A stretch of DNA of 64,000 bases from Hyaloscypha bicolor E (lineage: Eukaryota; Ascomycota; Leotiomycetes; Helotiales; Hyaloscyphaceae), in assembly GCF_002865645.1 (NCBI RefSeq), contig NW_020194512.1:2583183-2647182 (forward strand), in the 5' to 3' direction. Below the pieces are notes generated by a model. The model was not told where the DNA came from. It searched no databases and saw only the letters and a program-made list of their open reading frames with translations. The translations under genes were made by a program, and so were the position numbers. Positions 25,601-38,522 of this stretch are shown here, piece after piece. Within the stretch, counting starts at the first letter, position 1, and the number at the start of each line of letters is the position of its first letter.

Positions 25601-26010
25601 TAAAACAAGTCAAGAAATACAAAGCTACTATATTACTAGCTTAGCCTATATAGAGTAAGGTATATAGATTAATTAAAAGAATACTATATACTAGAAGAAC
25701 TTAATAATATTATATTTCAAAAAATATATACCGGAAATTAATTTAAATAGTTTATTAAAAGAAATAGATTCTGGTATTTCCCTAAAAACAAAATTAATAA
25801 TAAGTATATATCTATAAATAAATATTTTAAAACAGATATAGAACTAGAAAAGAAAGTAGTTATAAAGTATTATAAGTAAAATAGTATTTAGAAGATTAAG
25901 AAAGCTACCGGTATTATTATATATATTCTAGAGTTACCGGAATCGGAAAGAGTAAAGTATATCTCTTTTATAAAGAACTAGAAGAAAGTATCTAATAATA
26001 GGGGCTCTTC
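22660..26010 (+). pseudogene. pol of element 2 (RT, RNase H, integrase), dead
   Basis: RT: DLFSGY/NFFSGYNQLILD (about 23060), LPQEVTNSVIQF (about 23165) and FINNIRVKRPY (about 23265), the FxDD site with both Asp changed to Asn. RNase H: VDTSLD (about 23750), KQRYNTTKREY (about 23850) and a DLPRALVTY block (about 24000). Integrase: ITRDNF near 24960, KFI.KEIIYRY and an FYIVYSREAIL block near 25330, then a C-terminal segment with LVLIYNIKL and SFIKN.KKVS ending about 25990. Stops are TAA/TAG, as RIP would give. Confidence 0.85.
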
Positions 26011-26039
26011 TTAACCTAAAATAAAGCTTATTACCTTTA

Positions 26040-27880
26040 ATTTTTTATATATCTTTTGAATTTTCCTTCTAACTATTATTTATAACTTTTAGAAAGTATT
26101 ATTATTGAACTATTATTCTGGAAATTAGATAAGCTTTATTATTATTTATTTCTTACTATTATCTAATTATTACTACTAGATAATATTCTTAATATATAAG
26201 ATTCTATTACTAGATTTTGGAAATTAAATATAAAGTATTTCTTTTAGTATAAAATTAAATAGGGAATTAAGAAATTATCTTATAAACTCTTAATTCCGAA
26301 CTATAGTAATAAATAGTACTTATATTTAGAAATAGAGAGAAAAGAGAAGAAGAAAAGAGGCCTTTTATATATATTTTACTAAACTAGAGATCTTTTAAAA
26401 GTTTTATTTACTTTTTTATCTAATTATTCTTATAGCTTATACCGGTCTAAAGCTTAACTATAATATCTATAGATCTCGACTTTAACTTAAACTACTATTA
26501 TAAGTTTCCTTATAATATCTAAATAAACTTCCTAATTAGAAGTTATATATAAATAGAATAGCTAAACTAGAAGCCCTATAAGAGAAAAGGGAAATCTTAT
26601 TAAACTTAATAGTTATTTCCGAAGATACTTAATAATATATAATTCTGGAAATCTATTAAATATTAAATAAACTAGATCTGCCTATTTAAAGCCTACTTTA
26701 TACTAGAAAACCTACTTTCTCTTTAATATAACTATAGCTATTCTTAAAACTAATACCGAAGCTTAATTAGTATATTATATATTCCTACTTCTATATAAGA
26801 AAACTTCTCCTATATAGAATCTATTTTTTAACTATAATACTATTTCATTACTAGAAACTAATTACTTTTTTAAAAAGCTAGTATAATTTGCTATTTCTTA
26901 CTATTAATCTATTTCCTATTATTAAATATTATTTAAGTAATTAAGAAAATACCTTTAATACTATATCCTTAATACTAATTCAGAATATCTAATCTTTCTA
27001 TATTCTATATTAATTTTAATATTAACTATTCCAAACTTAATAATAGTATTATAAACTATATTTATATTATCTTATAGTTCTTCTTTCTATATATCCCAAT
27101 ACCTTTAGTATTACCTTTATAAATATAGATATTATTTTAAAGTTCTAACTAACTAAATAGTTTTATATTATATAAAGTCGACTTTAATAAGTACTAAATA
27201 AATGTAATTAGCTTTTAGAAAAGATACGGATTAGTTTTGGAAGAAGTAATACCTTATTCTAAGTTATTCCTTAATTCTATTATTCTGATTTCTTTTCTAT
27301 TAATACTTATTTTATATTTTTCTAATATCTTTAGTATACTTATATATCTTGCCTTTTATATATTTCCTATATTATTTCTTTTCTTTTATACTATTCTTTG
27401 AGTTAATAGAAATATCTCCAAATAAATAGAAAATCGAAATATGCCTATATTATGAAATTTTCATTATTTCCTTCTATATTCTAATACTTTAGATATTACT
27501 ACTATATCTATATTTCTATTATATTACCTTCTTATTTCTCTATTATTACTATTTAGTTTAATCTGCCTTAATTATTTCCTTAATTATATTTGCTTAGATA
27601 TATATATTTATATTCTTTTCTATAATAAAAGCCTAATTCTATATTTTACTTTCTATAATTATTTCTAATTCATAATTATATTACCTTAAATATATCTAAT
27701 TATTATATCTACTTTCCCTATTATATATATTACTATTTCAGCTTTATTTTCTTACTAGAAAAAAAGAAAAACTCGAATATATATAATGCCTTTATATAAT
27801 TCAAAACTATTCTAATTTACTCTTTATTTTGAAATATATTTAAAAGAAATTCTTATAATCTCGAGAACTTTTAACTTTAT
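26040..27880. other. post-pol spacer of element 2, no clear gene
   Basis: Very AT-rich. Some minus-strand frames (about 27300-27860) look as if they might once have been coding, but I cannot hold one frame over a useful distance. Confidence 0.3.
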
Positions 27881-27929
27881 AACCTATAACTATTATACTA
27901 ATAATACCTTTATAACCTATTAAGAATAA

Positions 27930-28663
27930 TAAAATAGCTAAAGTACAGATTCCTTAAACTAGTAAAATATAATAGCTAGTTCTTATAAGCCGTAATATTA
28001 TTAAAAGCCTATAGATTAATAGTATTAAAGTTTAGAGTATTAAAGGAGTTTAGGCAGTTATAGAAGGCCTGCTAATACCAGAAAAAATAACTATAATTAC
28101 TAAATTTAATACAAATATCCTAGATAAGCTAAGCGGTATATATAATAAGCTCTTAAAGTAAAAAACCTTTATTAGAGACGGAACTGGACTGGGATTAACT
28201 AAGGAGAAGCTAAAGAATTACTAAGCTAATAATAGGAAATTTAAGAATATTATTAAAAGCATTTCTAAAGGCAGATAAGAAAAGCTTAATAAGATTAAGA
28301 CTATAGTAAATAGTCTAGAAACCAAGGGTCAGAATAGAATTATACTATATAATAAAGCCTTTAGCTAATATATTAATAATATCTATAATAATCTTGGTAA
28401 AAACATTTATAAGAAGTTATATTTTCTTTTTAAGACAAAAGCTTTAGTATATAAAGCTATTTAATTAATTAATAAAGCTACTTTAAAGTATATTAAAGAT
28501 AAGAAGTATTAGAATACTAGTATATTTACTAAATTAGATATTACTAAAATACTCAAGTATATAGAAGCTATTTCGGAATCTGGAGAATTAGAGTTTAAGC
28601 TACTATTAGCTAATAACCTTAAAGCTAGATAATATACCTTTAATACTTCCGGAATCCTAATTA
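27930..28663 (+). pseudogene. extra ORF (ORF3) of element 2, 5' part
   Basis: About 245 codons in one frame with a few TAA/TAG stops where Gln or Trp is expected. It contains PEKITIITKFN, GTGLGLTKEKLKNYQ (after reading TAA as a mutated Gln) and LETKGQNRI. It is cut after ATCCTAATTA by element 3. The frame continues at 36498. I recognise no family. It is Lys/Ile/Asn-rich, partly because RIP biases composition. Confidence 0.6.
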
Positions 28664-28668
28664 AAGGA

Positions 28669-28966
28669 TATAATATATATAGGGTCGCACGTGACTTAAG
28701 GGCATATAACGAACCTCGGATATCGCGGGTATTAATTAGGGAGTTCGGCAGCCCTTTAATATTCCAACTAACTACTATTTATATTATATGTATTAGGCTT
28801 ATAAATTACTAATTATATGTATACTATCGGGGCCTCCTATTTAGAGGGGGCTTCCCTGGACCTCACAAGAGGAACAGAGATTAGTTCTATACTGAATTTA
28901 ATACTATAGTTTCATAATATACTAATTCATTCTATTATCTTATTACCTACTAATAAATACCTTATA
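28669..28966 (+). repeat. 5' LTR of element 3 (298 bp)
   Basis: It begins TATAATATATATAGGGTCGC and ends ACCTTATA. It keeps the CGCACGTGACTTAAGGGC block of the unmutated solo LTR, unlike the 5' LTR of element 1. Confidence 0.92.
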
Positions 28967-29239
28967 AGCTAATCTCTCTACCCTTAAAGGAGGTAGTTCA
29001 ATAAGTAATTATATCTCGAAATCTGCGAAATATATAATCCCTCGCCAAAGCTATTCCTATAGAGGAAGTCAAACAGATTAATCCCGATGCGGGTAATAGC
29101 GAAGGCTCGTCTAATACTTTTAATAGGGCCCCTTAGGAGCCTCTAAGAGCCAGTAATAATAACGTAAATAATCCCGGTAATAATTAAGACGCCGAGATTA
29201 ATGCCCGAGTCACTGCCGCCCAAGCTACGGAACAGGGCT

Positions 29240-30470
29240 TGCGTACTGAAGTCGAAGCACTCTAATGAAAGCAAGAATTAGTAAATATAATTAACTAATG
29301 TATTCTATAGTTAGAGTAATATAAGGGTACCTTTAGGAATACCTTGCGGTTTACTATATTTCGTGGAAACTCTATTTATAAGTCTACTTCCTCTTTCTCG
29401 GTAATTTTTACTAGGGAACTTCCTGAAATAGGGTTAGAACCTACCCCCTTTCCTAATATAATAAGCTTTAAGAGTAATCTCGATATTATCTATTAGGAGC
29501 CACTATATAATATCCTGAAAATGTATTTGGACCGAGAGAAGCTTCTCAAGGTCCGGACGCCTGACTTATATTATGGAAAGTTCCTTAAGAAATAAAGAAT
29601 ATTTATGTTTTTCTGGGAGGCAGTCTTTAGAACCTAATCTTGGACTTATAATAGATACTTTTCTAGAGTTAACTCTACTATAAGTGCCCTTAGGGACAAA
29701 CCTTATAATACTTGGAAGGCTATAATAAAGTAAAGCCTACTATTATATGAGGTTTATTAAGAGTAATTTAAGGCCTATTTGGCTAATATACTCCAAGTAT
29801 TTTAAATCCGTTAATAAGATGCTTTTGAGAAGCTCCGAGATCTTTATTAGAAGAATAGCGAGATAGTTACCGAGTTATATATTCGGATAATTAGTTTTAA
29901 AGTTAACTAGAACCTATACCCTAAAAGGAACCGGGTCCGGACTCTTAATACTACTTTATCTAACTATAAGACTTATTAGATACTTATATTTATTTTTTTA
30001 GAAAGTAAGGCGGTATCTATTTCCGAGTAGTTTGAGAAAGTTTAGAAAGCAAAATATATTACTTATCCTAAATTAAGGAAAGTAAAGGCGAGAGAGTCTA
30101 GTAAGGGCAATTCTGCCCCTAAGAACTCTGACTTAGCAAATTCTGATTTGCAAGGCCATTGAAAAAGGAAGAATAAGTTCCGAAAATTATATAAGAAATC
30201 CTTAGGTAATGCTTTGGCCCCTTTAAGGCCTTAATAAAGTACTAGTTTTACTTTAGGTATAGTTTATTAGACTTATAAATAGAAAGGATATTTTTCAGAA
30301 AGTGTAAAGTATTCCAAATATACTAAATAGGCTCGGTAGAACCCTAATAAGGCCAAAACTATAGAAGAGTTAAGGTATTTATAGAAGCAGATTAATGCCA
30401 TTATTATAGAGGAGTACTTTAGAGAAGATTCTTTTAAGAAATAGGGAAAAGAAAAGGCTAAATCTTGAAT
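29240..30470 (+). pseudogene. gag of element 3, dead
   Basis: The frame reads through a gypsy-type capsid region (TWKAIIK..., YQEQFKAYLANIF, then a charged KARESSKGNSAPKNSDLANS linker). TAA/TAG replace several Gln codons. The homologous part of element 1 is at about 10870-12090. Confidence 0.65.
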
Positions 30471-31329
30471 ATTAACTATTTTGGCTATAATAAAAAAGAT
30501 ATATTACTTTATATAACTATTTAAGTAAGATTAATATAGCCAGAAATAGGTGCCTCAGAAATATATAGCAAACTCGGTAATACCAGGTCAGACTATAATT
30601 TCCTTAATAATAATTAGACTTAAAGCCAGGGCTTTACTATTTTAGCTAAATATAACTAAGAATTTGTAATCTTTTATAGAAATAGATTCAAAATCTATTA
30701 AGCCTATAATCTTGAGGTATTTATTATAGATAATTATAGTAAAATGTATTTTTTTAAGCTCTAGTTCTATAGATATAAGAATATTAGCTCTTATAGCCTT
30801 ATTTTTGATATAAAATTCTATAAAGTAACTCTTATATAATATATAAACTATATTAAGAAATAATAGATATATATACCTATATAGCCTAATAATATTAAGA
30901 TTCTAATACCAAAAGAGTTTAGTAAGGAGTTTAACTAGTATTCTAAGCTAGTACCTCAAGTTTTATTCTTAATTAAAGGCAAATATAACTATTCTAGATA
31001 GTAGGCTTTATATATTTATAATAGTTACTAGATCTTTGCTTTATTATATAATTCTAGTAATACTAAATAGAAGTTTTTAATATAGTAAATTAATACCCTC
31101 CGGAAAGAGGCCTCAGAAATGCCTATTTATCTCCGAAATAATAAATATAAAGACTTCTCAGAGGTTTTTAATCCTAATAAAGCTTCGGAACTTCCTAATC
31201 TTAGTAGTATTAAATACTTTATTAATATAGATAGTATAGTTCCGTATAGGCCTTTATATAATCTGTTAGAGACCTAACTAGAAACATTATATCTGTATTT
31301 GCAGGATATACTTCGTAAATATTAGATAA

Positions 31330-34300
31330 GGCCTAGTAAAAGCCTAGTAGGGGCGCCTATTCTTTTTGTTCCTAAGAAGAATAGAGGGCTGCGCTTTTAT
31401 ATTAATTATTATAGACTTAATTAAGTTATAATTAAGAATTAGTATTTGCTTTCTTTTATTAATAAGACCCTTAACTAGCTCCGAGAAGCCAAGATCTTTA
31501 TAAAGCTAGATCTTAAGAATATATATTATTAGGTAAGAATTCGTAAAGAATATAAGTAGAAGACGGCTTTTAGAACCCGCTATAGCTATTTTAAATATCT
31601 TATAATACCTTTTAGGCTAGCTAATATATTAGCTATATTTTAAGTATATATTAATACTGCGCTTATAGGGCTTCTGGATTATTTTATAGTTATTTATTTA
31701 GATAATATCCTTATTTATTCCCGAAATAAAGGTAAATACCGTAATTACGTTTACTAGATATTTACTAGGCTACATAAAAATAACCTGTTTTATAAACTTA
31801 GTAAATACGAGTTTAATATTAAGGAAATCGAATTTCTGGGCTTCTTTATTGGAATAGAAGGTATTTATATAGATCTTAAACGAGTCTATAGTATTATTAA
31901 ATAGCCAGAACCAGAATTATTCTATAATATCTAAGTATTTCTTGGATTTACTAATTTCTATTATAGATTTATCTATTATTACTCTCAGGTAACTATAGGC
32001 TTAATAGATCTCTTAAAAGAAATAGAAAAGGGCCGGAAATCCGGTTCCTTTATATAGATAAATAAAGCGGCTAAAAGCTTTAAGACTTTAAAAAAAGCTT
32101 TTACTATAATGCCTATCCTAGTCTATTTTAATCTTTCCAAGAAGATTTATATTAAAACTAATATATCGAAATTCGCAATTACTAGTATTATTTCATAATA
32201 AGTTAATTCTAGTAATAGCCCGAAAAAATACTAGTATCTAGTAATATTCTGGTTCCGGAAACTTTCCGGAGCCAAACGTAATTATAGTACTTATAATAGG
32301 GAGCTGCTTGTAATTATTAAAGCCTTTAAGTATTAGTGCTATTATCTTAAAGGGTCCAGGTTTATAATTAAGGTTATTATAGACTATAATAATCTCTAAT
32401 ACTTTATAGAAATAAAGTATCTAGAGAGCTATTAAGTATATTAGGTAATATATCTTATAATATATAATTTTGATATTATTTACTATAGAGGCGCCTCAAA
32501 TCTAGTAAATGGACCTAGTAAAAGATCTAATTATAAAGAAGGTCCTATTAATATAACTTGGTTTCTAACCTTTTAGAATAAGCTAAAGGGAGCTTTTATA
32601 GTTGCGATTTAGAGGTTCTTATAAACGTCTAAAAAGTTCCTTTTTTAGAATAAGTATTATTTAATACTTACTATATTTATAGTAACTAAAGAGAAATATT
32701 TACTATAAGATAAGTAGATAGATTATTTTGCAGATCTCTTAACTATAGAATTAGTTAAGAAGTAAGGTATAGGGAAATGCCTTAAAGGCTCTGCTACTAT
32801 AGCTAAGGTAATAGGGGTATTTATAACTATATTACTTAATAGAACTAAAGACTTCTCGGTTCCCCGAGTTTTTGAATTAGATAATTATAAATATCTAATT
32901 CCCTATATATAGATATATGCGGCTACTAAAAGAGCTATAGTACTAGCTCCTCTATCTAAATTCCTTCTAGATATTATTTAGGTAGCTTAGAGAAATAATT
33001 CTCAATATTAGAATATTATAAAATAGAGGCTTAGTAAGAAAGATATTAAAGGAAAAGAAATCTGGAAAAATAATTCGAGTCTATTTAGGTACTATTTAAG
33101 AATTATTATACCTAATAATTCCGCTTTATATTAAGAAGTTATAAAGCTTTATTATAATAACCTAATAGCTAGATACTATAGAATAGAGAAGATTCTCGAG
33201 CTTTTTAGAAAGTCTTAGTATTAGGAGAATATAGAAGGAGATATTCGTAATTATTATTAAGAATATAATATTTACTAGAGAGTTAAGGTAAAGAGGCATT
33301 TGCTATATAGTCTGCTTAATAATTTACTATAGCCTGAGAGATTCTAAAGTGAGATCTCTATAGATTTTATTATAGGTCTACTATTATATAAGAATCTGGC
33401 AGAAGGTCCCGATTTTAATATAATTCTTATAATTATTAACTAGTACTTTAAAATAGCGAGGTATATTATATACTATAAGACTATTAATTCTCCGGAGCTT
33501 ACTAAGATTATATAGAAATATATTTTTTTAATCTTTAGCTTCCCTAATAGAATTATTTCTGACCGAGAAACGGTATTTACTAGCTAGTTCTGGTCCGCTT
33601 TCTGCTTTTATTTAATATATAAATAATATTTGAGTATAGCTTATTATTCTTAGATAAATAATTAGATAAAAAGGCAGAACCAGGCCCTAGAATACTACCT
33701 GAGATATTATTATAATACCTAAAAGAATAACTAGTTTAAGAAGTTATCTTTTGCGGAATTTATATATAATAATTTAAAATATTAGGTTTTATAAAATATA
33801 TCTTTCTATATATATTATGGATATTACTCTTAACTTTTATGAAATTCTAAGAACAGAATTATAAAAGAGATACTAGCTGCATATAGGAGGCTAGAAACCC
33901 TTAAAGTAGAGTAGAGAAAGCTTAAGGATTTGTAGTATTATATATAAAATAACCGGGAAACCTACTATAATAGGTACCGGTTAGCTAAATACTACTCTAA
34001 AGGAGTCTGGGTAATACTATTAATAAGAAATATTAAACTTAAGATAAGAAAGCTTAAGCCAAAATTTATAGGTTTATTTAGGATTCTTGAATATATTAGT
34101 AATTCGGTATATAAGTTAGAATTACTAAGTATATATAATTATTTATATCTAACTTTCTATATTTCTTTCCTTAAAAAGTATATAGTAAAAAAGAGTTAGA
34201 AGCTATATTTATATCTTTCCGGAGAACTTCCGGAATTAGCGGATAATAATAAAGAATAAGAATAGAAAGTAGAAGCTATTATTAATTACTAATAAGATAG

Positions 34301-34500
34301 CAGAAGTAAGAAGTAATAGTATTTAATTAAATAGAAAGCCTGGCCTAAAGATTATAATATCTAGTTACTTGCTTTCCCTAACCTTGAAAATTTCAAGGAA
34401 CTTCTGAAATTATATAACCGAAACTATAGCTTGGAATCTGAAATTATCTTTTAATAATCTCTTAAAGTCAAAAAGAATTCTGAACTACTAAGAAAAAGGC
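31330..34500 (+). pseudogene. pol of element 3 (RT, RNase H, IN, chromodomain), dead
   Basis: RT motifs: VGAPILFVPKKNRGL (about 31350), FIKLDLKNIYYWVRI (about 31500), PFRLANILATFQ (about 31610), YLDNILIYSR (about 31693; YxDD with the second Asp mutated) and EIEFLGFFIG (about 31825). RNase H follows, with a KTNISKFAI core where Asp would be (about 32155). Integrase has SIDFIIGL (about 33360). Its second acidic site reads N and the later block FWSAFCFYL (about 33590) is clear. A chromodomain with YLIK.KAWPKDYNI occupies about 34280-34425. Typical order for chromoviruses. Confidence 0.85.
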
Positions 34501-34559
34501 TACTTAAGAGAAAGAGAGGACCTAAATAGCTAAGAAAAGGCCCGGAACGGTAATAGAGA

Positions 34560-35540
34560 TACTCTTTTCCTGGGTTTTTTTACTTATAAAGATTTTCCAG
34601 GGTTTTATTAAGGCTTATAAGAATTATATTTAAATTATTAGAAAAAGGTTCAGGATTAAGAAAGGTTTATTATAGGTAGACTAGCTATAGGTATTTCAAA
34701 TAAATAAACTCTAATTCTTACAAATTCCTAAAGTAAGAATACCAAATACCGGCCCTATTTAGGACTTAGTAAAGAATTAGCTAATACTTTCCGGAATCTG
34801 CTTATCTCTTAACGGGATATAGTTATACTATAATAATATTAGTATTAAGAATATTAAGAAGAGCAAGTAAGGAACTTATAATAGCTATATATACCTTATA
34901 GAAGGCCCGAATTTCTGAAGTCAGGTCCCGAATAGCTATAAGTATCGTATTATTAGTGCTTAAAGTACTAGTAGTAAATTACTTAGTAATCTCTATAATA
35001 AGCTTAGTAATAAGGTTAATACCTTAAAGGTAAATATTGCGGTATTTCTTTAAGGAATTAGTAAGTACCTAAGTATATTAGAAAAAACTTACCTTTAGAA
35101 TACTAACCCAAGTAGTATTATTATTTGCCTTATTGAGATAGGAAGAAGAATTCCGAAGCTTATTAGTATTCTTCTAGTTTTCGAAAACCTAATTAATAGT
35201 ATTATCTTTATTAGTATAATATTATTTAGGATATACTTTAAGAAATTTCTTAAAGGTTATAATAGTGTTTTCCCAGGACCGGCAAGCCTCCGATAAGTAG
35301 TAAGGAATCTGAAATCGCATTAGCTTTAATAAATATTAAAGCTAAAGAACTTACTAATATATAAGACTCAGAACCCTTATTATAATAGTCATAATTCTTC
35401 TTGCTAGGTGCTATGGCATATAAAGTAAAGGGATTAATAAGCAAATACTTAAAATATTTCAAGTATCTACTAGTAATAGGAAAGGAGGCTACGAGGTTAC
35501 CTTTGCGCTTATTATTGCGTTAATAAATAATGAAGCCAGA
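34560..35540 (-). pseudogene. antisense reading frame after pol in element 3
   Basis: On the minus strand a protein-like frame runs from about 35540 downward: RKGNLVASFPITSRYLKYF, then a 70-residue stop-free part (35462-35250) ending LLLIGGLPVLGKHYYNL, then further segments broken by TAA/TAG. There is no ATG for the stop-free part (it opens with TTG). The homologous stretch is present in element 1 (about 16780-17060), more mutated. Function unknown. It could be a captured gene or an element-specific accessory gene. Confidence 0.35.
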
Positions 35541-36194
35541 AGAAGACATTATGGAATTAATTAAAAGTAATTAAAGAAGACTTGGAGAAGGGCAGAAGAA
35601 GAGGCTAGAAGGCAATAATAGAAAAAGTTATTATATATGTGGTTATTAGAAAGGAAGAGAGCGCATAGTAATGCAAAGAGGTCCTTTTATAGAAGTAGAG
35701 AACCACCTGAATTAACTACTAGTTTTCGAGCTAGTCCTAATCGGAAATTAGTATAACTAATTAATGCATGCTCCCAGAAGCCCGTAAATAATCTCTAGGA
35801 CCTCAGAAACATTCGCATAAGTTTCTCATATAAATATTTATTAAATTCTTTCCATATAGCTATTTAGATTATTCTAATACAAGATCTAATAGGTAGTATT
35901 AATTTCGTGGGATAGTGCCTTGGCACTTTAGATCGAGCTAATTAGAATGCTTAGATCCCAAACGAAATCGCGATTACCGGCTAGCCCCTATACCTGGGGT
36001 ATAATTACCCTTCCTTCTCGCTTACTCAGCCCCGATCTAATTAGACGATTTTTATGTCTATTATCCAGATCGCATTAGCAAAACTACTTCCCAAGATACT
36101 AGAAGTTTATATTAATTGAATAAATAATTAATTAAATATTTACCAGGATAAATTAATGAATCTTAAGAATAAGATCCTAGAAGGGGGGCATAGT

Positions 36195-36492
36195 TATAAT
36201 ATATGTAGGGTCACACGTGACTTAAGGGCATATAACGAACCTCGGATATCGCGGGTATTAATTAGAGAGTTCGGCAGCCCTTTGATATCCCAACTAATTA
36301 CTATTTATATTATATATATTAGGCTTATAAATCACTAATTATATATATGCTATCGGGGCCTCCTATTTAGAGGGGGCTTCCCTGGACCTCATAAGAGAAA
36401 CAGAGATTAGTTCTGTACTAAATTTAATACTATAGTTTCATAATACACTAATTCATTCTATTGTTTTATTGCCTACTAACAAACACCTCATA
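36195..36492 (+). repeat. 3' LTR of element 3 (298 bp)
   Basis: It begins TATAATATATGTAGGGTCAC and ends CACCTCATA; the last bases are closer to the unmutated CACCTCACA than in the 5' LTR. Confidence 0.92.
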
Positions 36493-36497
36493 AGGGA

Positions 36498-38490
36498 ACT
36501 TATAGTAATAAGCCTTTTTCTGCTTTCCGAGATAAGCCTAAAGAATAGGCCCCTATTATAATTTCAGCTTTAACTTAACCGGATCTAGCTAAGAAAAATG
36601 GAGCTAATTTAATAAAGCCTAGTAAGAAAGCTACTAGTAAAGCTAGTAGAACTAGTAAGACTAATAGAACTAGTATAACTAGATAAGAAGAATCTGGCAA
36701 GAATAAAGAGTAAGCTAAGCCTAAAACTCCTAATAAATAGTAGAGATCTAAATATTAGACTAAGTATAAGGTTAGTAAAATAAAGAAAAGCAAAGAGGAA
36801 CCCTTTACTTTAAAGAGAAAGATACTATCTAGAAAGACTTCCTTAACTATACCCAGAACTAAAAAGCAGAAAACTAAGGATATTAAGTCTAAAGAATTTA
36901 ATAGTAGTATTAAGTATATCTATAAAATACTAGCTAAATAGAAATTAATACTTGCTCGGTAAGATAAGCATATCTTTAAAGAAGTATATAATAGCGTTTT
37001 AGAACTCATTTATAAGCAAGAATACTATAGGGTTAATAATGAATTTCTTAAAGCTTCCTATATAGAATATATTTAGTAACTTGCTAATATTCTTTCTATT
37101 AATATATAAGATATTAAGAATACTTTAAAGCTAGTTACTAAGATCTATAAAGTTACTAAAGGCAAGAAGCATGTTTTTATTACTTGAGTAAATAAGAAGA
37201 TACGGGATTTCTTCTTTAAGATATAGGAAATTAAATAGTATAGATACAAGTACTATATTTCCGATTAATTCCGCCCAAATTTGCAGCTTTAATTTAATAC
37301 TATAATTTCTATTTCTAAGTCTAGTACTACTAATCTAGATATAAATGGCTATATTTATAAGAAGAATTACCTAAAATAGATTAAGAAGCTTAGTATTCGA
37401 GAACTCTTAATAGTAGAGATAGAAATACTATAGTTCTACTTCCGAAAAGATAATATATTAATATATAGAGATCTAGGCAATAATTACTTTACCTTAGCCT
37501 CTTAACTTTTAATAGCAGATCTATTAATATAGCTCGAATTTTACGAGGTATTAAATAAGTACCTTATTTACCTGGTTACTTACCCTTAGCTAGCCTAATA
37601 CTTTATTTCTGGAAATATTAATTATAATTAGTATAAAGGCAATACTAAAGATCTAGCTATTACTAAAGCTTTAAGTAGCGAATTTTACCTTAGTAAAAAG
37701 TATCGGAATATTGGCTATATTTTCCTTATAAACCGCAAAAAGGCCGCTATCTTTAGTAAGAAGTTCTTTAAAAACATTAATTACTCCTCTATTTCCGATA
37801 AATTTGAGCCAGAAATAGCTAAGGAATTAAGTAAGTATTTACTAAAGGTAATAGAAGGAAAGACTCCGAATATAGTCTATATAACTAGACAAATAAATGC
37901 CTTTAGCTAGGTAATCTATAAGTCTGGAATTATGGGAAAGTATTAATTCTCGGATAATATATAAGTTAAAGAATAGCTTAATAATAATTTGCTACTTAAT
38001 AGGCCTTTTACTATAATTCTAATAAGTCTAGTTACTATTAAGGATGAAATATACGAAAATAGAGTCTCCTATAAGGTTATTAAAGCCTCTTATCTAGAGC
38101 TTTCCCCTTCTATTAAAGGTTAATTTAAGAATATTATAGATAATACAAAATTCGAAAGAGCTATTTATTTGAAGTATATTAGTGCGATTTACGATATAAT
38201 TCGCTATAATAAGCCTCTCTAATATCTAGTAGTAAAGGCAGAAATTGAGTAATAGTTAAAGGCGGATACTAATTAATATAGAGAACTATATTGGATTTAG
38301 TATAAGAATATAGCTAAGCGGGTTTGAATTACTTTTAAGTAAGTTCAGGAGTACGAAATAAGACTATTTAAAGGTAATAAGTCTTATTTTAGGTATATAA
38401 AAGAGAAATTAGATTAACTAATAAAGGAGGATCCTAAATATTTCATTATTTCGGACTCTAAGTAGGATTTTTCTATTATTTTTAGTACTT
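36498..38490 (+). pseudogene. extra ORF (ORF3) of element 2, 3' part
   Basis: Continues the frame broken at 28663. With element 3 and one copy of its target duplication removed, the codon at the junction reads Lys-Gly and the same frame runs on for about 660 codons with no frameshift. The only interruptions are TAA/TAG/TGA at places where CAA, CAG, CGA or TGG would do. It starts with a Lys/Ser/Thr-rich linker (about 36590-36860: KPSKKATSKASRTSK), then an uncharged, folded-looking part with FFFKI, FRPNL.L, GNNYFTLAS and FEPEIAKELSKYL. About 900 codons in all. I recognise no domain. Confidence 0.65.
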
Positions 38491-38522
38491 AGGGAATAAG
38501 TACAAATAAATAGGGGGTCGGA

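Larger units (their letters stand above)
28669..36492 (+). mobile_element. Ty3/gypsy element 3 (7,824 bp), nested in element 2
   Basis: Full element of the same family as element 1. LTRs are 28669-28966 and 36195-36492, 298 bp each. Flanking pentamers are AAGGA (28664-28668) and AGGGA (36493-36497), which differ by one G-to-A. Plus-strand gag about 29240-30470, RT about 31330-32200, integrase about 33250-33900, chromodomain about 34280-34425, then 1.6 kb with an antisense frame and a purine tract AGAAGGGGGGCA just before the 3' LTR. It is less AT-converted than element 1, so younger or less exposed to RIP, but still dead. Confidence 0.92.

Noticed and set aside
35250..35462. 70-codon minus-strand frame as an intact gene
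   Set aside because: Opens with TTG, not ATG, and is only the stop-free part of a longer RIP-broken frame in element 3.
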